NCBI GenBank assembly: GCA_018697195.1
Contig: CM031870.1
Span: forward strand, 6,562,819 to 6,626,818
Direction of reading: 5' to 3'
Source: Certhia americana
Taxonomy: Eukaryota > Chordata > Aves > Passeriformes > Certhiidae
Length of the DNA: 64,000 bases
Shown in pieces: positions 23,324 through 38,300 of the stretch. The position numbers and the translations under genes are program-made. Below the pieces are notes generated by a model, which worked only from the letters and a program-made list of their open reading frames with translations, did not search any database and was not told the origin of the DNA. Position 1 is the stretch's first letter, and the number at the start of each line of letters is the position of its first letter.

Positions 23324-26300
23324 CTGTTTGAAAGAAAAACAAACCCCAAAGAATTACATCAGTTTTTCACAGAGTCATAGAACACCTTGGAATCTTTGTT
23401 TAACCCTGTCCTTGGGTGACTTCTCACTGAGGAGGTATAATGCATTTTAAAGCTCTTTGCAGGTACTTTTGCCTGCTATTCCTATTGAATTGGTGCTTTC
23501 TGGCTCTGGACTGGCACTTGGGAAGGGTAACAATGAAGAAATCAATGGATTGCTTGAATGACAGTGAAGGATCAATGCAATTTAATTGTCCTTCACTCCT
23601 ATTCTAGACAACTCTACAGGTTAATTTTTTTATATAACAGACACTGGGAGTCAGATATTCTTGTCTTCATTCCATGAAATAATAAATACAAAGATCCTTG
23701 ATAAATACTCACCTCCAAGATTTTGCCTGCTTTAAGAAACTTCTAACTTTTGCTACTTCTTGAGTAAGTTTCTTTAAATCATCTCCTTCAAAGTAAGGAA
23801 AAACTGGATTCTGAAAACATAATTAAAATGTTTTAGCTTGCACCTATTTATTATTTTCTGTTTCACCAACTTCATTAACTGATCCTAAGCTCTAAGTTGC
23901 CCTACTTGCAGAGAAGGTCTTGGTCTTACAAGGGGAGAGCAGAGCAGGCCTAGATTGAACCTGGTTCTGTTCAGTAACATTTTTCTGCTGTGGCAGTGCC
24001 TGAGGTCTCATGCTGGAGAATTAATGTGCTAAGCACCATATAAGGATTTTACAATTAAATGAAACACAAGATGGCAAGGATAAGAAGACAGTAAAAGCTG
24101 AAGTTAGCTTAAAAACCACATGCAGACACATGATATATATTTTACTTCTCTTTCAAAACCTATATTGCACTGTGTATTTCTTTCATGGGCTTGAGCACCT
24201 CACCAAGGCAGTTAGCAGAAAGGCAAAAACAGATACTGAGATTTCTCTTTTAGGTTTCAATATGAAATATCTTAGATGTTTCGTATTATTTTTCCTCATT
24301 GTTTTTCTTTTTTAAATGAAGTTTCACTACTAATGAAGAACTAAGTTGCAAGGAAACAAAACAAACCAATTTAACATACATCTTCATCATCCAGCCCCTC
24401 TGTCAATATTCTGTGTGCTGCTAGTTGTCCATCTTCACCTCCAGAACTGCAGTGGAAGCGCCCTCCTGTTTGGGAAGCAAGCTTCTTCAGGAATTCAACA
24501 GCTCCTCTGTTAGCACAAAGTAGAAAGCTACTTATGAAAATTATTTTCCAAAAGCATCAGCAAAAGAATTTCTAAGAACTCTTAAAAAATATTACATCAA
24601 AGGAAACAAACTGGAGGACATGATTATAAATTCCTGTCTGAAATGCAGGCCATGTGGCAATTACCTTCCCTGTTACCATCTTGGTAGCACAGACTTATGA
24701 CAATAAATAAAGTAGTAATTTTAAGAGATTTTTTTTTTTTTTTTGTTCTTGCGAAGTATCATATACCTGTCTGCACAGCTAAAACAAATGGTGTGGATTT
24801 TAATATCTTGTTTCTTTATCAGTCTTTCAATTTCACTCAAAATCAGACTGCAACTGGTGTCTGGTTTTCCATCAGTCAATAGATACAGTGCCTCTACACC
24901 TTGGAAACTGAGAGCCTTCTGAAAAGCAGAAAATAAGCTTAAATAATTTGTACATTTATATGAAAAGTTATACTTTAGAACAAAAACACATTTCCAATGA
25001 TTTAAGATAGTTTTGTATTTGCCATATCATTAATCAACTTAGTTTTGTCTTTTCATTTTTACTCATTAGGGAAGGAAATCAAGGATATGAATTTGAAAAA
25101 TTAAGTAGATAATTTGTAGCATAAGACAACATATTTATAAGGAGGGCACTGCCAAAAATTGACTCGTTGAAATAACGAGTATTGAAATAATGAAGTAAGT
25201 AGTTTGGAGAACTACTGACAAAAAAGATTTTTACTTCATATTTTACGGGAGTTAAAGTTGTTTATTGTCTGAAAATTGGGCTCACTTGGACTTGAATGAA
25301 TATTATGAAAATTTGCTATAGTAATTGACTCAGTGGACATCTTTGTACTACACACATGCCTTGCAGCTCTACTGGATTTCATTCATGATGAATGCCATAA
25401 CATTTATATAGAGATTGTGCAAGGATGTCTGGAAAAAGAATCATTCATTAAAGGCAACATTTGCTTTTTTATTCCAATTTTAAATCTCGTGAAATTGCAA
25501 GTTCAGTTTTAAGTTATTATTACTAGTTGATTTCTACACTGGGAATTTTTATAAGAGACAAGTTTCTTCACCTGTTACTGAAGTTCAAGAATTGTGCTCA
25601 AAACCCATGAGATTCCAACAAACACTGCTTATTTAAAATCCTGTTTGGGTCAGAGCAACACATCACTGCCACACTTGTACATAAACATCAGTTTGAGCAA
25701 CTGGCTATTTTCCCTCTTGAGTAGTCTTTGAACACAAATATTAACAAAACTATTGATATTTGACTTTTTTTTTTAACTTAGTATGAGCAATTAATTTGAG
25801 TATCTATGGGCCCTGGGGCCAGAAGCTTCTACACTGTTCAGTGATTTGCACATAAAGATGTTGTATACTGTGACATAATAATTTTCCTAGAATGCTACCA
25901 GTCAGCTGGAAGTGTTTTACCACCACAAGACAGAATGTGTTCTCCAAGCTGTGGCACACCAACCTGTATGGCTGCAAGGATGCAGGAGTTCCCATGGGCA
26001 TAGTTTGTAGAAGCCCACTGCACAGCATCATGGCAGCTTTCATCAGTTGCCTCTACAAGAGAATCTTTCCAACTTTCTCTATTTTCTGCAAATCTCAGCA
26101 GGTTAAACCTGAGGAGGAAGATGACCCACAACATTTAACCCTAACAAATACAATGAGTCACTTTGGATAAGCCAGTTTTGAAATAAGTAAATAAATAAAA
26201 TTAAAAAAAACCCCAAACACAAAGATAAACCCAACAGTAAAAAAAGCCCAAACCCAACCAAAACCAAATCCCCTATCAAAGAGCCTAGTGTTGGATTAAC

Positions 26301-29300
26301 ATGTTCAGCCTTGGAAGAGTCAAAAAGCATATCTTACTCTGCACGAGCAGAAAATCTATGGGAATGCTGAGCCTAAAAGGGTAAACAGCATTAGCCTACA
26401 GCAGAGGCTCAGATCTTAGAGTTTAGAACTTAAAACTGGTAAAAGCAACGAGAAAGCAGTTCTTGTCACATGCATGTTGTATTCTAACATACAATAATTA
26501 CTTGCACTGTGTTTCAGCACTGTATTACTGTAATTATTAAGCAATCTGATTACATAATAATGAGTGCAGATTTCAGTGTTTATCAGTAATTCACCATACC
26601 TGACTTCATTTTTTCTCAGCTGTTCCCAGATAAGGGAGGTAAGTTCTTTTGTGACAGATGGCAAATATGGGCCCATGGAACCAGATGTATCAATCAAAAC
26701 ACAGACATTTGCCTCTAAAATGGTACCAAACAATCTTCTGCTTCCTGGGCCAGAACATTAAAACTAATTAAGAGTTATTACATAGGCTTAATTTTATTGA
26801 GCATAACGTAAATATTCATTCTTTAGGGATAATTCTGGGCACATTTTACATAATTACATCCCATTTATGTGGCAATTAGATAATTAGTTAAAAGGTTAAC
26901 AAAAGTCTTTGGCCATTTCAAAACTAGCACTATCAAGCATTAATTACTAGCTAATTGTAGCAACTTGCATTAAATAATTTGTAGCCCCTTTACAATCCAG
27001 CCAAAAATTAAACTGTTTCCCAACAAAGATCTTTATGAGCAACAGAGAGATCAAAACAGTCTTCATCACTAGTGATGATGAACTTCTAAGCAGGGCACAT
27101 TCTTAGCAAAACATACAGAAAAGCTAATTTTGCTTCTATATGTTACTGTATATATTCTGTTGATAGAAAGCTTCTGCTTTGTATTCACAAACACACAAAG
27201 ACCAAAACCTAATTATTTGTCAGCAAGCCAGATGTTTATCAGCTGCACAGATGCTGAATTCTCTTGTATTCACAAAAATAAGTTTTAAACTTTCAATGAA
27301 ACTCCAGACAGAGAACCTTTATACACACTGGAGATTCAGATTTATGTTCAGATCTATTCTACCAGAAATAGCAGGCAAGAAGGCTTTGTGTAGAGTTAAG
27401 TTGTGCTTTACAGAACACCAGAGGCACACCAATACCTGAGAGAAGCCACTGCACTCTCTGGATATAGCGTTGCAGCACCTTCTCCAGCTGTTCTGTGTAG
27501 GTATCCAGTTCTTTAGGGTGAAACTGCAGATGTTTCACAACACCCTGGAAAAATTCAGTTCATACAAGAGCGTCTTACTTCAGGAAATCTGAGCTCAGCT
27601 GCTCTATATGCAATGTTGGCATTAGACATCAGGGACATTTTTGTCTTTACATCTATGAAATATGATAAGAAAAATTCTGTGACTGTTGCTTGCACTTAAC
27701 TTTCTATGCTTCTCTCCAGTCATTACACAAACTGAAACAATCAAGATCCAACATTTTCCCAGTTTCAACCAACACATGATTTTGAAAAGTTTTACTTAAA
27801 TTTTAAAAATTATTTTTCATACCATATGAGCAGAGGAGATGCTACACAATCTAAAGAACATGCAGTTTGGACTTCAAACACGCTAAATGTTGTTTTGTGG
27901 TGAATAAAAGACTTTATCTAGCTTGCTATTGGAAGTTTAATTTAGAAAGAACAGGGAAGTGTGGAGAGAACATCCCACTAGAAAGCCAGAAACATCAATC
28001 AACATTCACTAAACAAATACAAAGCCTTTCAATAATGTAGGTACCTGACATCTGCAAAAACCTACATTGATTTCTGCACTGGGGAAGATAGAACAGTATT
28101 TTGCTGATACTTTCTTGTGCAGACACTCCACAGTTTTCTTCTGGTGGGTACAGCCTGGACGAAACATCAGTCTGGGCAATTCCAGTTTAAGCTTTTTAAT
28201 ACTATACTTGGTCAGCCACTTGTAAGACAAACAAATACAGTAACTGAATGTTGGCAAATATTAGAGCAGTTTAAGTAATAGCACATTGTACAGAATCACA
28301 ATTAATGTTTACATTAATGCAGATGGACAGTTCCAAATGGCAATTTATTAGGAAGGACAAAAATACCTCTTTGCTTGAACAGATTTCCTCTTCCTCTGGC
28401 AATGTGACAGAGCAAACAGATTTTCTTATGCATATTGCCTTTGGATACTTCTGATATATTGTACCTATTTAAGAAATGAACAAACTACCTAAAAAAAAAA
28501 TCACTTCTTTTTAAAAATTGCCACCTTCAAAAAACTGCAAACCAAATCTTCTGTAATCAAACAGCACAGTGTTCACAGCACTTTTCCTTGGAGTGCCTTC
28601 AACCCAAAGATCCCAAGGGACTTCACAAAAGAAAAACCCAATTAAAAAAACAGGCAAAAAGTGCCACCCACCTGCACCCAAACTAAAAATCCTTACCACT
28701 GTTTGGTAAGTGAAACTCTCTCCCACTCACTGTTCAAAGCACATTGGTTATTAGTGACTTATCATCCTGCCAGTTTTTTAACAGAAGTGCTGATAAGAAA
28801 AGGGCTTCACCCATTACATCCTGATAACACATACCCACATTTCTTCCTTCTTCTGTGTAAAATACAGACACAGAAAGCTCTGGTTGCTTCCTGGGTTTGT
28901 GCTTTTCTTTATTCTCAGTCTGAGGCCATTCTTTCACTGTGCAAAAAGTAAATAATAGATAAAAAACTCCCATTAATTTAGCTCAGCTGGATAAAACTTA
29001 CATAAGAACTCAACTCTGTTCTTCTCTTCATATATTCCTATTAACACAATTATAAATGCTTCATTTTCTTTGATACTGACAAAAAAATCATATTACAGCA
29101 GTATCTAAGATGCTATCATAGAAATGAAACCTTTAAAAATACAGAAATTACCATCAGGAAGAATGGAGTTAGTTTGAAAAAACTATGGGTTTGAAAAAGC
29201 ATATTTGTTGGAGAAACCAGTTAATTTTGTACAGAGCACCTCAGATGCAAATATGCATCCAGATTTGTACACATTGCTATATATCAACATCATTAGATTT

Positions 29301-32300
29301 GAACACTCAAATTTAATGTAAAGAAACATAAATTGCAAATGTTAGCAATGATACAAAATAAAAACACAGGAAAATTAAAAAAAAACAGAAAGGAGGAGAA
29401 ATGAACTGGGCTTTAAGTGACCAGCAGTAACTGGAATCAGTTTAAAGAGCTTTTCATATACCATGAGCAGTTGGAAGAGTCAGAACTTCAGACAACCTGA
29501 CATTGGTGGTGTACTTAGATCCTAGATAAATCAAGTGGAATGGTATATCAATTAAAATGGGATCTAAACAGATTTAGTGGCAATTTACACGTTGAACTAA
29601 TAACGTAATAAATGTCTGAACTGCTGAGCCTTATGGCTTCAGGTATGGAACACAGTGGGGTTCTACTTTCCATCAGACACATTTGACACTTCCTGATAGA
29701 GGTCAAGTGTTCAATCCTAGGACCTGGAAATCATTGCATAGCTTTGCAGAGTTCCTTCCTTGCACAGTGTAGAAGCAAATGAGATAAATTACAGTTAAAA
29801 TTCATCCGAAAGGAATTCCAAAACAAGCCAAATGGTTCCTATAAATCTGATTAAAGATTACAATTCCAGGTGTTTCCAAAATCTTAATGTAATCTCTAAA
29901 TTAAATACTGTCTTTTAAGCAAAACACAAAGGAAATTGAAGACAAAAGGCCCCTAATCTATACAGACCTGGTGGAATTCCTGCTTTGGCACTAGGAGGAC
30001 GCCAAGCCAGTACTCTTACAGGAGTATTTCTCTCTCCACCATGGTTGTCTTTAACATCCTTAAGCACCTTTATTAACAAAAAAATAAATGCAGAAGTGTT
30101 TCAGCTGGATCATGACTGCATTAGTCTAACCTGAAACTATGTGCTTTACTCTGGCTCTGACATATCCACAGACTGCCATGAAAACACATTAATTTGCAGT
30201 TTCTTGCTGGGTTAAGTAACTCTAATTGCTCTGTTTTAACTATCTTGCCAATATCATCTGCTACCATAAACCTGAAGACTAACATCTACAGGGAGAGGAG
30301 TTTGGACCACTTTTGCCACCTGAAGGAGCAATCTAGTATGATAATGGCCTTACTTTATAGAATACAGTATTTAGTATCTTCCTCAGCATTTTACTGACTA
30401 TTGAAAATTTAGTGCTGACAACAGCAATTTCTCCTCTGGGTTTGGCTTATCCCTCTAGGGGTTGAACAGTCTGCTAAGTAACACAAACACTTGTTTAACC
30501 CTACTGCAGGATAAGACTTGCTGTGACCCTGAGCCTCCAAGCAACTGACATACAATTTAACACACAGCTCTACTATAAATATCACCTAACATCTACAGAC
30601 AACCCTGTACCTGTTTTCTGCAAGTTTAATCCCTTCAAAACTATGCTCTACTGCCATCTCTGAGTAATTAGTTTCTCCTGCATTGAAGAGGTGTTGAGAA
30701 TATGTCACTTTTGATAAAACAGCCTGGAAGGCCTACAAGGCCTTTGCAACATTCCCACACCTACATTCCCATTTGCTATATTCCCCACACCTACAATGCC
30801 ATTCCCATTTCAAAGATGAGAACTGAAAGTTCCTCAAGCACTGGCCCTTTATGCATATTACAGATGTGCACACCTACTCAAAACAGATGTATGCACAGTC
30901 AAAATTAACAAACACTAGCAAAATCCCAAGGGATTCAGTGGTGCAGCTCCATGGAAATAAGCACAGCAGGCAGGAAACAAATCCTGAATCCTGTTCTTGT
31001 TTTATGCTGGCTCTCTGTGAGGCCAAAGACATGCTATTGAGCTGCAGCTGCCTCACCTGTAAATGAGCAGAACATAGTAATATTCAGCACCTTCTAGAAG
31101 GACTTGCAAAATAGATGTAATTTGGTAAAGTATATTTCTGCTTTGTCTTTGTTTCCATTAAACATTATTTTTTAAGGTCAGAGGAAGGATTAGTTAGACA
31201 CCTTTTGACACTACAGTGTGGTTCCATTATAACTAATTACTTAGCATGATGCACTTTTTGGCATTGTAGCATTTTGAATGCAAACATAAATTCAAAGCAC
31301 TATCACAATGCTGCTCTTATTTCTTCAGATTTTCAGCTGAGCATTTTTCTCACCAAGAGGAGCATCCAAGAGCTAGACAGGACATTTAACTAACACACAG
31401 CATATTAAAAATGGGACCACTTCAAACCACTCTAGCCACACTCACAGCTGGGGGTTTAGGAGATGGCACCTTCTGTGGCTTTTTTTTCTTGTTCCTCACA
31501 AGCACATTTGAGTCTCCTTCTGCTGTGAGGGGTTTCACAGACTGATTTCCTGAGCGTTGCTTTAAGGACTCCACTAGGAATGCACACTGAAATGGAAATC
31601 CACATTGTTTAGTAATTCATATACATGCAATTTATGGAAGTGATGTTTCAAAGACAGGTATTTTGTACTTAGTACTGTAATAATAAGTAAAATTCCTATC
31701 TGACGATGCTTAACAACTCTAACTGAACAGAAAGCCCTTTGTGCTGTGCTTGCTCAAACACACTGTATGGAAACCCTTCCTTCTCTGGGCAAACAGACTA
31801 AACCAAAAGGCAGCAGTGTACATAGACCAAGGCTAAAACAAAGTGGAAGATGGTGAACCAAGTACATGCAACTGTTAAATGATAACAAAGTATTTTCAGG
31901 TGTCATTGAATAGCCACCAGCTCTTCTAAGAAAGTCCAACTTTCGTGAGTCAGACTTGCATCCAACAGGATACTCAGCCCTCTGCACAAGGTTCTTAGTG
32001 CAGATCTCTTTTTATTCACACTTTTATAAGAAACAGTCACCACACTGCCAGGCTGGCTATACTGCCTCAGTTATACTGTTGGATATCTTTGGAAAAAAGT
32101 CAAGTGCATGGAATATGGTGAGATACAGTCTAGTTCTACATCCTCAGTACACTTGAGAAAACAACTGTTTCAAAACTGACAAAGCCATTGTGCTAATGAC
32201 AAAGCCTCCCTATAAGAATGTAGTATTATTTATTTGCATATGACATATATAACTTTTTTATAATGAAGAATTCATTTACTTGAAAAGAATTCATCACAGG

Positions 32301-35300
32301 ATTGGCAGCAAAAAGGAGAATCAATTGAACTATAAATTTGTATTTGTTATGGAATCATGGCTACTCCAACACCAGTCACTGCAGTGCAACTGCTTTCTAG
32401 CCCATATTTACTCTATGGTCACTATTCTCACACTCTAGAACATTCCTATTCCTCATAAAAGGGTTTTGTTCAACCTCCTGAATTGTCAGCTGAACAAACA
32501 CTGTTGAATTTTTCTGGAAGAAACACGTAATTGAAAAAGTTCTATGTAATTCATACCTTTTGGGAGTAGTTCTTTGCTTTTTCCATTTCAGATATAATAC
32601 TGGTAATATCATCACTTTCAAAAATACCTGATAATCAAACAGATGCTAATTAGCATGGATTTTTAAAAGTGTACAAAATAAATATTTTTTAAAAATGTAA
32701 AACAATTTGTGTGACATTAAATACCAGCGCAAAGAATTAAGAAACCTTTGTTTCCTGCAAGCCTGATCATCTGGACCTATCATATCAGGAACTGTATTTT
32801 AAAGCATCTTTAAAAATGCTAATAGAAAATAATGAATTCAAACAGAAAAAGAAATCCCAAACAAATTCCTTCATTAAGGCTGCATCATAATATTCTGCAA
32901 TGTGATTGAAAGTCTCAATAAAACTATGACCTGTGTTTATGTATCAGTGCTAGTACAGTATCAGCATATCTTAAAAAAAGTAAAGTAGTTGATTTGGAAG
33001 TAAAAAAGCATTAATGAGTATTATTTCACTAATGAAAGAGAAGTATGTACTGACTTCTCTTTGCTCATACCTGCTTCTCCAAACCAGTGAAACCTCCCCT
33101 TGGCTGCCTGTACAATTTCTTTAAAAGCATTGGCAGTTTCCCTTGGGTTGGTGTAGCGGGCTGGAATAACCCCTCTGGAGTCAGTGCCCTTTGTCACACT
33201 GAACAGACACACATGGAGCTGTAAATCAAAACCACCACAAGCCTCAGCCACGTAAGCACTGACTGTATGCTGTAAGACAGAGGAAGAAAACAGCAGAGGT
33301 GAGCCTCTACCTCAGACGAGCTTCCATCTACTCCACTGGTTTGTGACTGACGTGTACAAATCCTCCCAGTTGGAGCAGTTCAGCACAGGAACCTACCCAG
33401 TCCATGCAGATGCACACCACTTGTCACTAATGCTGGTTACAGTGGCAACAGCTCTAATGAGGGCAAGAGGTGAGCTGGGGTAGTTTTGGGAACCAAAATA
33501 AAGATTGTGGACACCAATTTAGCTGTGCACTGAAACAAAGTAGGGATGAAACTGTCCATTTTGTCCCTTGTTTTCTTGTCAACTATATGGGCTTTAATGA
33601 TTTACGTCTACTCTGAATTTCTAGAGGTTTGGTAACAAAAGCAGGAGACAACTCACTGCACAAATGTAGGAACTTGAGGCTGTGCACGCAGCACATTCAC
33701 TACAAACATGGATCCAAGCAACGGATTACTGGGAAAAAAACAGGAGCTGTCTCTATATAGAATGATATGGAGATCCACAGGAAAATTGTGGTTTTGTTCC
33801 CATGAGTTGTACAGAAATGATAAATTACAAAAAATCAGCTTGTTCCAACTCAGAAATCTGAAGCAAAATTATGTCCAGAGCTGGAGTGGGAAAGGAATCC
33901 TAAAAGCACATCTTGAATTTTCTGTAATTCACACGTAATTAATAATTGTAACATTCTCACACCAATCACAGAAATGGAAGTTTGGGATCCTGACGGTTAT
34001 GCTGCCTTAGGTATGTAAAGGAGGAATATTCTGCCAATGAAATGTGATGACTAGGCATAAGGGGGAAAAAAAGACAGGGAGAAAAAAGAGAAAAATAAAG
34101 TTGGTACTAGTTTTGATAGGAACTTAGAATAAAGTTGCTTATGACACTCACTGTTTCCTGATCAGGTATTCCAGTAGTCAGCAGATAGAGTCCCTGTGAT
34201 TTGTGTTTGTCTCTGTCTTTGAAGTCAACTTCCACAGCTCTTCTGAGTGCACTCATGAAATTCCTACTGCCCTTGCACTCCAAGCTCAACACCCACCTAA
34301 ACCAAGATGTTTACAGTTCAGAGAATGAAGAAACAAAAGCTCTTATTTCTGCTCAAAGCAATAAAGAGAACTAAGTATCTTAAATAACACTGCACTGGAG
34401 TCTAAAATTTTTGAAAATTACAGAGAGCAAAACTAGATTGTGTAACAAATTGTTCTGGTTTCTGTATTGCCAGCATGGCAAACTAGTTTTTAAAGTAAGA
34501 TACAAAACATAAAGAGGAAAAAATTATCTCCTAATTTTATGTGAAAAAATATTAATATAGTATAACTTACAGGATCAGAAATGAAACCAGAAGGTGAGAC
34601 TCCACAAACACAAACCTGGGATTGTTTTCCAAAGCATTTGGGAAAGCCCCTGTTTAGCTCTCACATCCCAGCTGTAATCGAATCAGTTTTCTATTCTTCA
34701 TGTAACCTGTTTATTCCTTACACAGACACTTCTGTATCTGTGTACATATATATTATATATACATATGAAATACAAAGTCACCAAGCTTATTAACTCATAC
34801 AACACTGTTTTCACAAGAAACCACTATAAACAATCAGTGTGAAACATGGCAGCCTATTTTTGTAACATGATAAACTTGTACAGTTTTTAGTTATTTGCAA
34901 TTTTTCTCTGTGATATTCACATACACAGGAGAATTATTTGATCCTACCTCCAAGCCTTTTCTAAGTTTTCTGGTTGGGAAGGACACAGTTCCTGGTGCCA
35001 AGGCACAATGTCACTCCCAAATCTTTCATGGAAAGATAACAGCAATTAATTTTCAGATTGTGGTTTAGAACAAGCAAAAAGACAAAATAAATTCACTGAA
35101 GCAGAAAAACATCATTTGGGGTATTACAGACATAAAACTGGCCAATGCCAACTATTTTCTATTTCAAACCATTTAATTATCCACATGTATCCATCACCCT
35201 AGGTTTGTTTGATTTTCTTTCCTGAATAGGATCCTATAAGAGCTGGGAAAAGCTCAGTGGAAGGATTGTGCAAAAGGAACTCCAACCCTCAGCTGTTGCC

Positions 35301-38300
35301 TGTATCTCTCTTGTGAGATAAGGGCTCTGTTCTCACACCTTGTTAGGAACTCCATGAGCTCCTGGCTCTTACTTTTACCTGCCAGACACCTGCCCAGCAG
35401 TTGTGCAACGAGTTTCTGCCTGCCAGTTGTGCCACTCTGCATCCAGCACATGTTAGTGCTGGATACAGAATTTTAACACTATATTATATTAAACAGTATT
35501 GGAGTTACTGTAAAATTTAAAGGGGGCTCTCAGTTATGATACCTGAGACATCAAAATTATCTTCTGGCAAGTTTCTGACAGGTGAATTAATACTGTTATG
35601 AACAACATAGCAGGATGAGTTTTTGTGAAAGGTATGATGCAATCAGTTACAGTGACCCTCACCCAAAACAGTGATTTTTAATTACTAATCTGGTCTCCGT
35701 TCATCTGATTCATGCACTCACCCAATAAGGACCAATCAGTGCTAGTCTTGCGAATACTTCACTAAAAAACATTAAATACTAAAATATGCCTATTAGTAAC
35801 TACAATCTGTCTGCATACTTCTTTCATTGCAATGCATTACAGCTATTTTAAAAGACTCTTAAATAGTTACTTACGCTATAATATTGAAGTAATCCTTATT
35901 TGACATTTGTTCCTCAAGTAAAAGTCGTAAAAAATGCTGGATATGACAGATGTAGGAAGAGTTTGTCACTGATACATCAACGAGTATAACCACCCTATTT
36001 AAAAAAAAATGCTACTCATTAAAAAAAAAAAAAAAACTTATTTTTATTGAATTATGTATTCTTATCTTCAGTGCACTCTAACTTGTCAGGGAAAGTAGCT
36101 TTGACTTATGTATCAAAATGCATAAACACCAAATCTATATTTTTAAAAATTCCTGCAGAACATTAGGTGACATTTAAAAAATAAAAATAGGAACAGTAAT
36201 GGAAACCTCTAGCTTTCTAAACTATGGAATAATCAGGGTACTGGCTACTTGTAGTGCCATAATGGCTCCTGAATCCCAAACATCTCCTCCTTCTCTGTAC
36301 TTGAGTATCTAAAACCCTCCTGGAATGTGTGGATGTTTGCCAGCAAGGAGAATTGTTGGATACTTCACTGTCCTTTTTCAGCCAACACTCCAGGAAAATA
36401 TGGACTCTTACTCCAGAGACAAAAGGTTAAGCTTTATCTCAGCTCATCAGTGGCAGAGTGATTGCTCAGGTATGGACTGACTGATGTTATTGAGCATGTT
36501 ACCCATTTAGAGAAAAGTGTTAATGATGAGCTGCTCAGAATGGTCAGTTTTGAGTTTTGCTTGCAAAGACAATGCAGGATGGTCACAGTTAATGGACAGG
36601 GGATAATTTGGGAGCAGTAGTTTTAAAAAGACCCACAGATGTGATGGACAGTCAGTTCATCCAGCACAACAGAGTGGCCAGATGGGCTAATTCAATCCTT
36701 AATCAATGAGCAAGAAAATCTCTAGTAACAGGGGTCTCAGCTGTTAATATGAAACTAAATATGAAACTCCATATTTAAGGTTCGTAAACAGGAGAAAGAG
36801 TAAATGTGCAATTAAGGTTGAGTAAGACTTCAGGGAAGATGTAAATAAACACCATCCTCAAACACATTAGGATTTCAAACCTCACAAAAAAACCCAAAAT
36901 CAAATACAATACCTTCTTTCACAAACACTTCCCCATATTCTTCTGCTAGCAACAGACAGCCAGTCAATTCGTTTCTCATATATTCTTACCATTTTAGCAA
37001 GGAGTTTCTATGCATAAGTAAAGAAAATTTATGTTAACAATAAGTAGTTCAAGTCTTTTATTGCCAAATGCTTAATACAGAAATAACATAACAGCATAGT
37101 TATGAAAAAAAGAAAAAAATTCATTCATTTAGATAGCGACGTTTCATTCTTACTACAGATAAGAAAACACAGTTCATGAAAAAAAACATACAGTGATAAA
37201 AAAGCAACAAAGAATCTAAAGGTCTGTATCTTCTCTTCACTTTTCCTCTTGCCACCATGCTCCAAAATAGGGTTGAGGAATTTCAAAAGAAAAAAAAAAG
37301 AGCTTTAAAAATACAGTTTTTGCAAGCTTACCCATTCTTCAATAGCATTTTTAGGCAGTGTTCATAACAAAACACATCATTTAATATGAACACAATATTC
37401 TCAAACACACGTAATTCTTTAACAGCATCAATTTGATATTAAGGTAATTTGTCCAAACTCTATACACCATAACCTTCCCAAGTATATGTAGGTATTATAT
37501 GAGGGCATATCAAGCTAGAGAAGTGCTCTGAACTCAGAACTATAATTTAGCATGCTTTTGGAGCACAAAACACAAGCATCTACCAGTGAGCAAGAAGCCA
37601 CAGAAGCTGCTTTTCATTTCAGCCACTTCACACTCTTTTTGGTCTGGCTGTTGAGTTCCATAGACTTCACACCACTCCCACTTCAATGAATTATTTGCCT
37701 TGCCTGGAAACATTCCCATAGCCCTTTGTCAGGACTGCCAGTGAAGTGGGAAAGAAAAAGGACTGACAGAGCACTATATTGCAAACCCTGGTTACAAACA
37801 TCCCCAGACAGCTTCTCTTTCATTAAACTTGTTCCACACTCTGATGATCTGCATTCTGGTCTAGGAGGAAATCCTCAAGAATATTATTGCCTGTAAGAAT
37901 TCCAGTGGCTGCAGACTTACATGAGCAGCTGTCTGCACATTAATCCCTGAAGTACTTAGCTAACAAGACAATCAATAAAGAATAGTTAGATGGTAGTCTA
38001 GCCCTGACACGGCCACATCATGATAGACAACTCACCTGATAGTTGCACAATACTGGCAGGTCAACATGGATATTTTTTACAGTTCCATCATACCACTCAA
38101 ACTGCATCATCATTTTCTAGAAGGATAAACAGAGTTAACTGCTCACAGAACCCAACGTAAGATAGACTAACATGGAATTAGACTAACATGGAATTTCTTC
38201 CTGAGACATTCTTTATGAATGATATTAAGTATTTGAGTTGAATCTATGATTCAAATTTCAGCCTGTAGAATTTGAGCTACCTTATAAAACACTGATTTAA

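Noticed and set aside
23365..23440. CACAGAGTCATAGAACACCTTGG as a CR1 LINE fragment
   Set aside because: It resembles the CR1 3' region only over a short stretch, and the terminal repeat characteristic of CR1 is not visible. A RepeatMasker search would settle it.
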